From Isosphaeraceae bacterium (GTDB lineage: Bacteria > Planctomycetota > Planctomycetia > Isosphaerales > Isosphaeraceae): 36,329 nt of DNA. Within the stretch, counting starts at the first letter, position 1. Every line of letters starts with the position of its first letter. The notes under the pieces are model-generated. The model was not told where the DNA came from. It did not search any database and saw only the letters and a program-made list of their open reading frames with translations. Made by a program: the position numbers and the translations under genes. Below, piece after piece: positions 1-7,904 of this stretch. The stretch spans positions 1 through 36,329 of the forward strand of contig JARLIH010000176.1 in the NCBI GenBank assembly GCA_031291845.1. The letters are read 5' to 3'.

Positions 1-39
1 AACTTGATTTTTGGTTCTGGCAGAACGAAAAATCAAGTT
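1..39. repeat. Strong inverted repeat (hairpin) at left edge
   Basis: A 12-bp arm (AACTTGATTTTT, 1-12) is exactly complementary to 28-39. Inside it, 14-18 (GTTCT) pairs with 22-26 (AGAAC) around a 3-nt loop, leaving one G/G mismatch. The arm is AT-rich in a GC-rich background. It could be the end of a REP-like or mobile element cut by the window edge, or a bidirectional terminator; the sequence alone does not decide. Confidence 0.7.
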
Positions 40-444
40 CGACCCCAGGACTCCTACGTACGTCATCCCTTCGATTTCTCAGTTCGATGAACCGTGAAAC
101 GACGCTGCTCCTCCGTGAGGGGCAAAAAATGCGGACTACCGGTGAGACCGAAATCTCCCCCGCTCTCGAAGCGGCTGCCAGGTGATCTTGACGATCCTCG
201 GGCTTTGGATATGGTGTCGCAGCCGCCGTTGAGTCCCAGGTTTGGCGTAAATTGAACGATGTCGTGTTCAGGAAGTACCGGCGCCCCTCGTAACCGAGCG
301 CGCCGCACGAGTTGGGATGCGAAAGCTCGTTCCGCGGTTTTCGAGCGTTCCTCAAGCTTGCTTGAGGAATAGCCGAATTAACCGAGTTGGACGACCGCAC
401 CACTCGATTGGAGTGGGGACCGGCAAGGACGCTCGAGGCCCCCA
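1..444. other. Non-coding stretch
   Basis: Apart from the hairpin at 1-39 I see no supportable gene here. The open frames on the minus strand (for example 63-308 and 352-615) have no recognisable motif, no ribosome-binding site and arginine/proline-rich translations typical of antisense shadows in GC-rich DNA. Confidence 0.5.
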
Positions 445-669
445 ATGCTCTTTGCGTATTTTGGCCCGGATAGCCTTTTGCCCCTGACATCCGGGCTGGC
501 TGCCCTTGCGGGCGGCTGCATGTTGTTCGGAAGAACGGCGATTCGGCTCGTTCACCAGTGCTTTCGCAAGAGTTCCCGGCGCTTTCGGACGCGTAGCGCA
601 GTCCCCCCCCGCCACCAGATCGCGCGGCTGCGCAGGTCCAAGACTGATGCCTCGTCAGGCGGGGCGTGA
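445..669 (+). CDS. Small putative membrane protein (74 aa)
   Basis: This is a small protein whose first 40 residues form a hydrophobic hairpin-like stretch (LAYFGP-type start, then a Leu/Ala/Gly-rich helix at about 10-32), followed by a basic tail at 40-74. The N-terminal pattern (FAYFGPDSLLPLTS, then a GGCMLFGR-type turn) resembles short uncharacterised planctomycete membrane proteins I have seen, but I cannot name a family. ATG 445 has GAGG at 435-438, six bases upstream. The basic tail looks like low-complexity read-through, so the 3' part may be degraded. No function is proposed. Confidence 0.45.
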   Translation: MLFAYFGPDSLLPLTSGLAALAGGCMLFGRTAIRLVHQCFRKSSRRFRTRSAVPPRHQIARLRRSKTDASSGGA

Positions 670-882
670 TCCTCGTATGAGTGGATTCACGTCCGGCGCA
701 ACGCTCGTCCTCGCTCTCTGCAATGGTTGCGAGGTGGCCCTTTCCGAGCCTTCATTCGAGCGTACGTCTTTGACCGGCGGTGTGCTGCACGGGAGCCAGG
801 ACAACGGAATAGGCCCTCTCGGCGCGGCGTCGATGGAGTCGTGCGTGCGGCGAGACCAGTCCGGCGTGGAAAGGATTCCTCG

Positions 883-2571
883 ATGCGTCGAGCCGTGACG
901 TGGACGTGCCAGGCCGTCGTCGTGCTGCTTTTTGCCGCGGCGTTCTGGCTGCGCGCAAGCAGCCTGGAATCCCTGCCCGAGCCGAACGGGGACGAAGCGT
1001 GGCATGGCACCCAGGCTTACCACATCGCGCACGGCGAGCCGGTCTACCTGCAGACGGGTAACGGCAACCCGCTCAACCCGCTCAACACGGGGTTGATGAG
1101 CCTTCTCTTGAAATTTTCCGAGCCCCGCCTGTGGGTCCTGCGCACGCCGGCCCTGATCTGCGGCGTGCTCGCGGTGATCTTGGCCTATTTTCTGAGTGTC
1201 CGCGTCCTCGACAAGACGACGGCCCTACTTGCCTCCGCCTTTCTCGCAGTCCTGCCGGCCGCCATTTGTTACTCACGTCGAGGGTGGGATTGCAGCCCGA
1301 CACCGCTCTTCGGCGTCCTCCTGCTCGTAGCATCGTACCGGGCGAAGTGGAAAGAGATGCTTCTCGCCTTCGTCGGCGGCCTTCTTTGCCACCCGACCAA
1401 CGTGTTCATGCTGCCCGTCGTGCTGCCAATTTATCTCGCGCGGACGCAGCCGGCCTTCCTGACCGATCCGCGCCGCCGGAAACAGGTGGCGATCGGCGTG
1501 GTCGTCGTGCTGGGTCTGTTCTTTGTAGCGGGTATGGCGTTCATGAACCGCCCCCAGGTACGCCTGCTCCAAATCCACGGGTTCGAAGGCGGCAGGCCGC
1601 GCTGGGGGGTAGCCCTGCGCCTGAATTCACGCGAGGCACTGCTCTACTTGCGGCGATTGCCGATCCTGTTCCTCGGCGAGCCCGGGGCGAGCAAATCGGC
1701 AACCTCCGTTCAAAACTGGGCTTTCTGGACGGTCCTTCTCGGAACCTTCGTCACCGGCACCGTTCGACTGGTCAGGGAGCGTTGCTGGGATCGCCTGGCG
1801 CTCGTCGCAGGACTGGGGGCGGGCGCATCGTCCCTGTTCCTGATCGCGGGGGCCGCGGGTTTGCGACCCGTGACGAATCGCTACGGCCTGTTCCTCGTGG
1901 CACCCCTGGCCTTCGCGTGCGCAGTGCTCGTGCGCGCGCTCGTCGTCGAGCCCTCGAGTCCCGGGCGCCGAATCGTTCGGTCCGTGCAAGTCGCGGGCCT
2001 GCTCGCCGTGGGGTGGGGCCTGCTGCTCTGCTACCAGCACAACTTCGTCGACCTCTTCCAGGGGAACGCGCGAGCGGAATCGCTCTGGACGCTCCGGACC
2101 GACGTCGAGGACCCCAGGTACGGAGCGCTTCGCGTGGTCATCCGCGACAGCCGCCTCGAGGGCCCGGCCCGCGCGGGACAGAAGACGGTGATCGTTGCCT
2201 ACGACTGGTGGACGCGCTGGCCCTTGACCTATCTTACGGCCAACCTTGGCTTTGTCGATGTTCACCAACTCATCGGTCCGATCGCTCCAGGGCCCGATAA
2301 ACCGGCCTTGCGCCGCTTTCTGGAAGAAGGGGCCTATGCTGTCTGCTTCCGCGGGCAGGACCTGGAAAAGGCGGTCGCCGAACTGTTTCCCGCCGATCGA
2401 ATTCAGCGCTGGGAGGTCGCGCGGCCCGGCAACGTCGCCCCCCCGCCAAACGCTGGTCACTTGATGAGGTACTGCACCTCCGTCGTCGTGTACCGGCTGA
2501 AGCCACCGAGCGCCGAGTTGGCCCAGGCGCCGTTGCGAGCCGCCGGGGCCAACAACGTTGGCCGTTGGTGA
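883..2571 (+). CDS. Multi-spanning GT-C glycosyltransferase, family 39-like
   Basis: A 562-aa integral membrane protein resembling the ArnT/PMT-like GT39 family, which moves a sugar from a polyprenyl-phosphate donor to an acceptor on the outer face of the cytoplasmic membrane. Residues 8-24 form TM1. The first loop carries the acidic pair D37-E38 (PNGDEAWHG) where GT-C enzymes keep their catalytic Asp. Many hydrophobic segments follow to about residue 385, then a soluble C-terminal domain. ATG 883 was preferred over the upstream in-frame GTG/ATG region because GGAAAGGA (868-875) precedes it and the hydrophobic signal-anchor begins directly after it; the 52 extra residues are Arg-rich and featureless. 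It is the first gene of the envelope cluster running to 6546. The sugar and acceptor are unknown. Confidence 0.75.
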   Translation: MRRAVTWTCQAVVVLLFAAAFWLRASSLESLPEPNGDEAWHGTQAYHIAHGEPVYLQTGNGNPLNPLNTGLMSLLLKFSEPRLWVLRTPALICGVLAVILAYFLSVRVLDKTTALLASAFLAVLPAAICYSRRGWDCSPTPLFGVLLLVASYRAKWKEMLLAFVGGLLCHPTNVFMLPVVLPIYLARTQPAFLTDPRRRKQVAIGVVVVLGLFFVAGMAFMNRPQVRLLQIHGFEGGRPRWGVALRLNSREALLYLRRLPILFLGEPGASKSATSVQNWAFWTVLLGTFVTGTVRLVRERCWDRLALVAGLGAGASSLFLIAGAAGLRPVTNRYGLFLVAPLAFACAVLVRALVVEPSSPGRRIVRSVQVAGLLAVGWGLLLCYQHNFVDLFQGNARAESLWTLRTDVEDPRYGALRVVIRDSRLEGPARAGQKTVIVAYDWWTRWPLTYLTANLGFVDVHQLIGPIAPGPDKPALRRFLEEGAYAVCFRGQDLEKAVAELFPADRIQRWEVARPGNVAPPPNAGHLMRYCTSVVVYRLKPPSAELAQAPLRAAGANNVGRW

Positions 2572-2680
2572 GCCTGGGGCAATGACGCCGGGGAACCGAT
2601 AACAGACTCAATATGTACGTTTCATCTCTCAACTCTCGTTGGTCGATTCCGGCTTCGACCGGCGTCCAGGAGCGTCGGAC

Positions 2681-3472
2681 ATGACTGTCGGGCGGAGAAC
2701 TGTACGTCCCGACCAGGGGCGGCTGAGGAGAGTCGGCGACACCGTCGCGATCGCCGGCGACTACCAGTACCGCGCCCTGACCGAGGGACCGCGCGTCCAG
2801 CGGTTCTGGCACGACACGAAGCGTTGGCTCGTGCAGCGCTACCTGGCGCCGGGGCCGAACGACCGTGTGCTCGACGTCGGCTGCGGCTCCGGGGTCGTGG
2901 CCGCGTCGCTGGCGGACACGCCGGTTCGCGAGTGCGTCGCGGTGGACGGCAACCCCGAGGCGATCGCCTTCGCCACCGCGCGTTTCCAGCGGCCGAACCT
3001 GCGCTTCGTGCAAGGGTTGGTGGACGAGCTGGACTTTGCCGACGGGTCGTTCGACGCGTGTTGTTGCCTGGAATTAATCGAGCACATTCACGTCGAGCAA
3101 GGGCGTGAGCTGCTAGCGACCCTCGCTCGGCTGCTGCGGCCAGGGGGCCGGCTACTGATCACGACGCCGAACGTGCATAGCGTCTGGCCGTTGCTGGAAT
3201 GGACCCTGGACCGGCTGGGCCTTGTCCCTCGGCTCGCGGACGAGCAGCACGTCGCGTTCTACACCCATTCTCGCCTCGAAGCGCTCTGGCGGCGCGGTCC
3301 GTGGTCGCCGCTGCATCGTCACACGTGCTGCACAATCGCCCCCTGGGCCGCGCTTGCGTCCTGGCCGCTGGCCGGGGCGATCCGCGAGGTGGAGGGGGGC
3401 ATGCCTTGCGGAACGCTTCTCGTCCACGTCCTCCAGAAGCGGGATGGATCCCGCGATACCGCGCCGGTGTGA
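2681..3472 (+). CDS. Class I SAM-dependent methyltransferase
   Basis: A 263-aa cytoplasmic enzyme predicted to transfer a methyl group from S-adenosylmethionine. Motif I is VLDVGCGSG at 63-71, the motif II acidic residue lies in AVDGN (87-91), and FADGSFDACCCLELIEHI plus LLRPGGRLLITTPN give the motif IV-VI pattern of the Methyltransf_11/UbiE-like group. ATG 2681 has AGGAG at 2668-2672 with an 8-nt spacer; an upstream TTG at 2639 in frame is less likely. It lies between two glycosyltransferases in the same direction, 109 bp after the first and 42 bp before the second, so the substrate is probably a glycan, lipid or quinone-like precursor of envelope synthesis; that is inference. Confidence 0.82.
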   Translation: MTVGRRTVRPDQGRLRRVGDTVAIAGDYQYRALTEGPRVQRFWHDTKRWLVQRYLAPGPNDRVLDVGCGSGVVAASLADTPVRECVAVDGNPEAIAFATARFQRPNLRFVQGLVDELDFADGSFDACCCLELIEHIHVEQGRELLATLARLLRPGGRLLITTPNVHSVWPLLEWTLDRLGLVPRLADEQHVAFYTHSRLEALWRRGPWSPLHRHTCCTIAPWAALASWPLAGAIREVEGGMPCGTLLVHVLQKRDGSRDTAPV

Positions 3473-3514
3473 GATCGTCCGACGGAAGCGGGAGCCAGTG
3501 CCAAGGAGGGTGCG

Positions 3515-4603
3515 ATGAGAGAAAACGAACAGATCGCGATCGCCGACCGACCGGAGCTCACCTTGATTGTACCGATGTACAACGAGGAAGAGAACCTGGG
3601 GGCCCTGGCGGCCAGAATCGACCAGACGATGGCCCGCGCCTCCGTGTCGTACGAGCTGCTGTTCGTGGACGACGGCTCGACGGACGGTTCGGTCGCCGAG
3701 GCGCTGGCGCTGGTCGAGGAATGGCCATGTGTCCGCGTGGTGGCCCTGGCGCGGAACTTCGGCAAGGAAGCCGCGATGCTGGCGGGCTACGACCACGCAC
3801 TCGGGCGGGCGATCATTGTCCTTGATGCCGACTTGCAGCAGCCGCCGGAACTGTGCGTGGAGATGCTCGAGCTCTGGCGGCAGGGCTACGACGTCGTCAA
3901 TGCCACGCGAGCCGACACGCTCGGGATCTCACGGACCCGCAAGTTTCTCTCGACGGCGTTCTACTGGGTGAATCGCCAGCTCGCGGGCGTGGCGATCCCG
4001 GCCCAGACCGCCGATTTCCGCCTGCTGGACCGCGCTGTGGTGGATGCGCTGCGGCAGTGCCGGGAGTTCCATCGGTTCAACCGGGCGCTCGTCGCCTGGA
4101 CCGGCTTTCGCCAGGTCGCGGTCACGTACGTCGCCGCGCCCCGACACGCCGGGAAGAGCCACTGGGGCCGCGGGAAACTGCTCCAGTACGCGCTCGACGG
4201 GATTCTCTCCTTCAGCATCCGCCCGCTCCGCCTGGTGGGACTGCTCGGCTGCGGGATCAGCGCGCTGAGCATTGGCTACATGCTTCTCGTCGCGGTGCTC
4301 CGTCTGGTGCGTCCCGAGCTTGCCGGCGCCCATTTCGGCTACGCGAGCATTATCGGCATGATCTCGCTGCTCGGCGGCTTCCAGCTCCTGGGGATCTGGC
4401 TCCTCGGAGAATATACGGGGAGAACATACGAGCAAGTCAAGTCGCGTCCCGTCTACATCGTCCGCGAGCCCCGTTCGCAACTGGGCGCCCGGGACGTGGC
4501 GGCGATCCACCGACCGATGCGGCCCGACGCACGACATCGGGGCCGGCCGGTGGGCCGGTATCGTTCAAACAGCGGGATGTCCCAGGAACGTACGAACCAA
4601 TGA
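3515..4603 (+). CDS. Polyprenyl-phosphate glycosyltransferase (GT2, DPM1/GtrB/ArnC-like)
   Basis: A 362-aa GT2 enzyme of the kind that loads a sugar from a nucleotide donor onto undecaprenyl phosphate at the inner face of the membrane. PMYNEEENLG (20-29) is the N-terminal signature, VDDGSTDGS (51-59) binds the nucleotide, and DAD at 104-106 followed by LQQPPE is the metal-binding DxD region. Two C-terminal TM helices at roughly 235-260 and 282-305 match the GtrB architecture. The C-terminal 50 residues are polar and variable. A near-perfect ribosome-binding site AAGGAGG (3503-3509) precedes ATG 3515. Together with the GT-C enzyme at 883 it forms the usual donor-maker/donor-user pair. Confidence 0.86.
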   Translation: MRENEQIAIADRPELTLIVPMYNEEENLGALAARIDQTMARASVSYELLFVDDGSTDGSVAEALALVEEWPCVRVVALARNFGKEAAMLAGYDHALGRAIIVLDADLQQPPELCVEMLELWRQGYDVVNATRADTLGISRTRKFLSTAFYWVNRQLAGVAIPAQTADFRLLDRAVVDALRQCREFHRFNRALVAWTGFRQVAVTYVAAPRHAGKSHWGRGKLLQYALDGILSFSIRPLRLVGLLGCGISALSIGYMLLVAVLRLVRPELAGAHFGYASIIGMISLLGGFQLLGIWLLGEYTGRTYEQVKSRPVYIVREPRSQLGARDVAAIHRPMRPDARHRGRPVGRYRSNSGMSQERTNQ

Positions 4604-4686
4604 CTCCCTCGCGCACTGCCGGGGAGGGCCAGAAACACCCGAACCGCATAATAGGTTGATCATTCAAATCGTCAGGGGTAGGGCTC

Positions 4687-6546
4687 ATGGATGAAAAGCA
4701 GGTCACATCGCCCGGCGTGAGGGCTGTCCTGGCCCTCGTCCTGTCGTGTGCTCTTGCGACGGGGCTGCTCGAACTCTCCGGGGTGCTGGCGTGGCGGGCT
4801 ATCGGCGGGGTCGAAGCGCGGCTGGGTAAGGCCCTGCTCCATCACCACTTCCTCTGGATGACACCGGCGTCCAGTTTCTTGATCTTTGGCCTGGCGGGGC
4901 TCGTGCCGGCGCTCCTGAGCCGGTTTCGTCCTCGGACGGCCTGGCGCATCGCAAGCGTTCTGGTCTCCTTCCTGATCCCTTTCACATTGCTGATGACAGT
5001 CCGCGGCCTGCACCCGATCGCAGCCTTAATTTTCGCGGCGGGCGTGGCTCGGTGGCTCGCCCCCCGCGTCGAGGCGAAGGGCGCCAGGCTGGCCCCCCGC
5101 GCCTTCCCTGCATTGCTCGCGGTGTGGCTCATCCTGCTTGCCGTCTCGTTCGGCCGCGACGCGCTTCGGCAAACGGCCGAGGCGCGCCGGTTGCCCCCCC
5201 CGCCCCCGGACGCGCCGAACATCGTGCTGATCGTGCTCGACACGGTGCGCGCGGATGCACTGACGCCCTACGGCTCCGCGCGCGACACCACGCCCACGCT
5301 CGCCCGGCTCGCCGCGATGGGGACCCTGTTCCAGAACGCGCGCTCCACCGCTCCCTGGACGCTCCCTTCCCACGCGAGCATGTTCACGGGCAGGCTCCCC
5401 GGCGAGCTGGGCGTCAGCCCGACGCAGCCGCTCGACACGACCTATCCGACCGTCGCCGAGCATTTGCGGTCGCGCGGCTATGCGACGGGCGGGTTCGTCT
5501 CGAACTTCATTTTCGGCGTGAGCGAGTACGGGCTGGGCCGCGGGTTCACCCATTACGAGGACCGGCCGCTGTCGTTGGAAGACCTTTTCGGCTGCGCAGG
5601 CATAGGCCGGCGCATCGCAGCGCCGGCTTGGGACGAGACGCGATGGGCGTGGTCGCGGCTCAAAGGGGACGCGACCTGGTACAACCCGGCCGACCCCTAT
5701 TTCGTCACGCACCGGCAGGATGCGGCCGAGGTCCGCAAGTCGTTCTTGAAGTGGGCCGACCGCGCACGGAAGCAACAGCGTCCGTTCTTTGCGTTCTTGA
5801 ACCTGCTCGATGCCCACGCCCCGTACCTGCCTGCCGGAAAACGGTCCGCGCATTTTGGCCGCCATATCCAGTGCTGGGCCGACTATGAGATCTTGCGGAA
5901 CTGGGACGAGTTTCGCTCCCGCGACAACCTCCAGGAGCGCCGCACCGGGCTCGTCTCGCAAGAGGAACGGGCGCTCGCCCGCGACTGCTACGACGACTGC
6001 CTGGCCGCCCTCGACAAGGAGCTCCGCCGGCTGATCAACGACCTGGCGGCACGCAAACTGTTGCAGAACACCTTGATCGTCGTCACTTCAGACCATGGCG
6101 AAAACTTCGGCGAACATGAGCTGTACTCGCACGGGATCAGCCTGCACCGGCCGGAGCTCGACGTGCCCCTGCTGATGGTATGGCCGGGACACGTGCCCGA
6201 GGGACGAGTCGTCACCGAGCCCGTCAGCCTGCGCGACCTCCCGGTGACGCTCGCCGACCTGGCGGGGCAGGGCCAAGGCACCCCCTTCCCGGGCCGGTCC
6301 CTCGCGCGCCGATGGCACGGTGACTCCACGACCGACCTCGTCTTCTCGGAGCTCCCCGAGTTGGGTATGCGCGCGGTCCAGGAAGGGACTAAGGTGTTCA
6401 TTCACTACGGCAACGGGACGGAGCAGTTCTACGACCACGCCCTCGACCCCAACGAGATCTGGAACATCAGCGACGATCAGGGCGCGCAGTACGACGTCCA
6501 GCGCCTCCGTGCGGCGGTCAACGGCCTCGACTCCGTCCGCCGATAG
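4687..6546 (+). CDS. Membrane-anchored sulfatase-fold enzyme, Thr nucleophile predicted
   Basis: A 619-aa alkaline-phosphatase-superfamily protein. Residues 1-160 hold about five TM helices; the catalytic domain from about 175 onward should face outside. Metal ligands are seen as NIVLIVLDTVRAD (D185) and TSDHGENFGEH (D469, H470). At the position of the sulfatase signature C/S-x-P-S-R the protein reads T225-L-P-S-H229, so the residue converted to formylglycine in true sulfatases is Thr. Known superfamily members with Thr at this place (LtaS, phosphoethanolamine transferases) work on phosphoesters, so a phospho-transferase or phosphodiesterase role on a lipid or glycan is more likely than sulfate-ester hydrolysis. 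ATG 4687 follows AGGGGTAGGG. Last gene of the cluster; it converges on the next gene with a 25-bp gap. Confidence 0.8.
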   Translation: MDEKQVTSPGVRAVLALVLSCALATGLLELSGVLAWRAIGGVEARLGKALLHHHFLWMTPASSFLIFGLAGLVPALLSRFRPRTAWRIASVLVSFLIPFTLLMTVRGLHPIAALIFAAGVARWLAPRVEAKGARLAPRAFPALLAVWLILLAVSFGRDALRQTAEARRLPPPPPDAPNIVLIVLDTVRADALTPYGSARDTTPTLARLAAMGTLFQNARSTAPWTLPSHASMFTGRLPGELGVSPTQPLDTTYPTVAEHLRSRGYATGGFVSNFIFGVSEYGLGRGFTHYEDRPLSLEDLFGCAGIGRRIAAPAWDETRWAWSRLKGDATWYNPADPYFVTHRQDAAEVRKSFLKWADRARKQQRPFFAFLNLLDAHAPYLPAGKRSAHFGRHIQCWADYEILRNWDEFRSRDNLQERRTGLVSQEERALARDCYDDCLAALDKELRRLINDLAARKLLQNTLIVVTSDHGENFGEHELYSHGISLHRPELDVPLLMVWPGHVPEGRVVTEPVSLRDLPVTLADLAGQGQGTPFPGRSLARRWHGDSTTDLVFSELPELGMRAVQEGTKVFIHYGNGTEQFYDHALDPNEIWNISDDQGAQYDVQRLRAAVNGLDSVRR

Positions 6547-6571
6547 CCATCGCGGGCATGCCGTTCGGCGA

Positions 6572-7588
6572 CTATTCCCCGATTGTCAGCACGACCCGAA
6601 AACGCGCCTTGCCGCTGATCATGCGTTCGTATGCCTCTGCGACACGATCCAACGGAAAGGTCTCGTTCATCGACCGCACACCGGCCCGGGCGCTGAACGC
6701 GAGGGTATCCTGCGAGTCGATCGAGGTCCCCGAGTACCAACCCTTGACCGAACGGCACCCCGTGACGAGCAACATCGGGGAGACTTGCAGCGACTCAGCC
6801 ACCCCGACGATCAGCAGCGTACCGTTGACGGCCAAGCCACCCTGGACCGCGCTCATCGCTTCGCCGCTGGTCGCCGTCGCCAGGATGACCCTGGCGCCGC
6901 CCAGCTTGAGGAGCTCCACCGCCGGGTCTTGCGCCTGGCTGTCGATATAGACCGACGCACCGAGCTTGCGGGCAAGGGGCTCCTTGTCCTGCCCACGAGC
7001 GATACCGACCGTGTGAAAGCCCATTTTCGCGGCGTACTGGACGCCGAGATGACCAAGGCCGCCCAGCCCGAGTACGGCGACGACATCGCCCGCCCGCGCG
7101 CCGCTGTTCCGCAGCGCGTTGAACGTGGTGAGACCCGCGCACATCAGCGGTGCCGCTTCGACGGGCGTCAGCTCGGCAGGCATGAGCGCGACCGCGCTGG
7201 CGGGGGCAACCATGTACTCGCCGTAGCCGCCGTCAAAGCTGATGCCCGTGACGTGGCCGCGTACACAGGCGAAGAACTCTCCGCGGCGGCAGTAATCGCA
7301 GTAGCCGCAATAGCCGCCGCTCCACCCCACGCCCACCCTCTGGCCAGGCTCCCAGCCGGCGACACCGGGACCGACCGCGTCAATCACCCCGGACACTTCA
7401 TGGCCAGGAACGCGCGGAAACTGAATCCCGGGGAAACTCCCCTCTTTCGTCAGCGAATCGCTGTGGCAAATGCCGCAAGCCAGCACCTTGATCCGCACCC
7501 ACCCCGCGCCCGGCTCCGGGATCGGCCGTTCCACGATCTCAAACGCACCTTGCGGCCCGGGGACCTGCGCGACGCGCATCGTCGCCAT
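6572..7588 (-). CDS. Zinc-dependent alcohol dehydrogenase (MDR superfamily)
   Basis: A 338-aa cytosolic NAD(P)-dependent dehydrogenase. Catalytic zinc ligands are visible as C41 (GICHSD), H63-E64 (PGHE) and C150 (PLMCAG). The structural zinc site has the usual four cysteines C94, C97, C100 and C108. The Rossmann motif GLGGLGHLG lies at 174-182. Length and motif order match the bacterial AdhP/cinnamyl-alcohol-dehydrogenase-like group. ATG 7588 is preceded on the minus strand by AGGAGGGA (about 7594-7601). It stands alone between genes of unrelated function. The substrate (a primary alcohol or aldehyde) cannot be told from sequence. Confidence 0.92.
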   Translation of the reverse strand: MATMRVAQVPGPQGAFEIVERPIPEPGAGWVRIKVLACGICHSDSLTKEGSFPGIQFPRVPGHEVSGVIDAVGPGVAGWEPGQRVGVGWSGGYCGYCDYCRRGEFFACVRGHVTGISFDGGYGEYMVAPASAVALMPAELTPVEAAPLMCAGLTTFNALRNSGARAGDVVAVLGLGGLGHLGVQYAAKMGFHTVGIARGQDKEPLARKLGASVYIDSQAQDPAVELLKLGGARVILATATSGEAMSAVQGGLAVNGTLLIVGVAESLQVSPMLLVTGCRSVKGWYSGTSIDSQDTLAFSARAGVRSMNETFPLDRVAEAYERMISGKARFRVVLTIGE

Positions 7589-7770
7589 GCTGCTTCCCTC
7601 CTGAATCCGTCATCGAGGACGAACGCCCAGCCCAAGGCACGCGCTGCCGTCGGCCGAAACCGAAGAACGGGACGTTGTACGACATCGCCCCTGCCCTGCC
7701 CGCCGTAATCCTATACCCGCGACCAGACCGGGCACAATCCCGGCCGGCGGCTGGACGATGTCCGAATAGC

Positions 7771-7833
7771 GAGAGCCCTCGGCGCGTCGCGTGGAGCGCT
7801 CGGAGTCTGGGTAACTCCCGGCGTGCTACCCAG
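7771..7833. repeat. Dispersed repeat copy with hairpin
   Basis: The 17-mer GAGAGCCCTCGGCGCGT at 7771-7787 recurs exactly at 25601-25617, and both copies continue with a TGGAGC and a GC-rich hairpin. Here the arms are CTGGGTA (7807-7813) and TACCCAG (7827-7833). It lies in the gap between the dehydrogenase and the next minus-strand gene. The rest of 7589-7904 shows no gene. Confidence 0.45.
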
Positions 7834-7904
7834 ATCGGTCAGCCGACTTTGAATCCATCCTGCGTCGGGCGGACGTCAGTTTGACACCTTCCTTCCTGGT
7901 TCAC

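Noticed and set aside
28..60. tRNA T-loop-like GTTCGACCCC
   Set aside because: No acceptor stem, D-arm or anticodon arm can be folded around it; the surrounding sequence is a simple hairpin.
727..882. Longer N-terminus of the GT-C enzyme
   Set aside because: The 52 extra residues are Arg-rich and precede the signal-anchor; the ribosome-binding site stands before 883.
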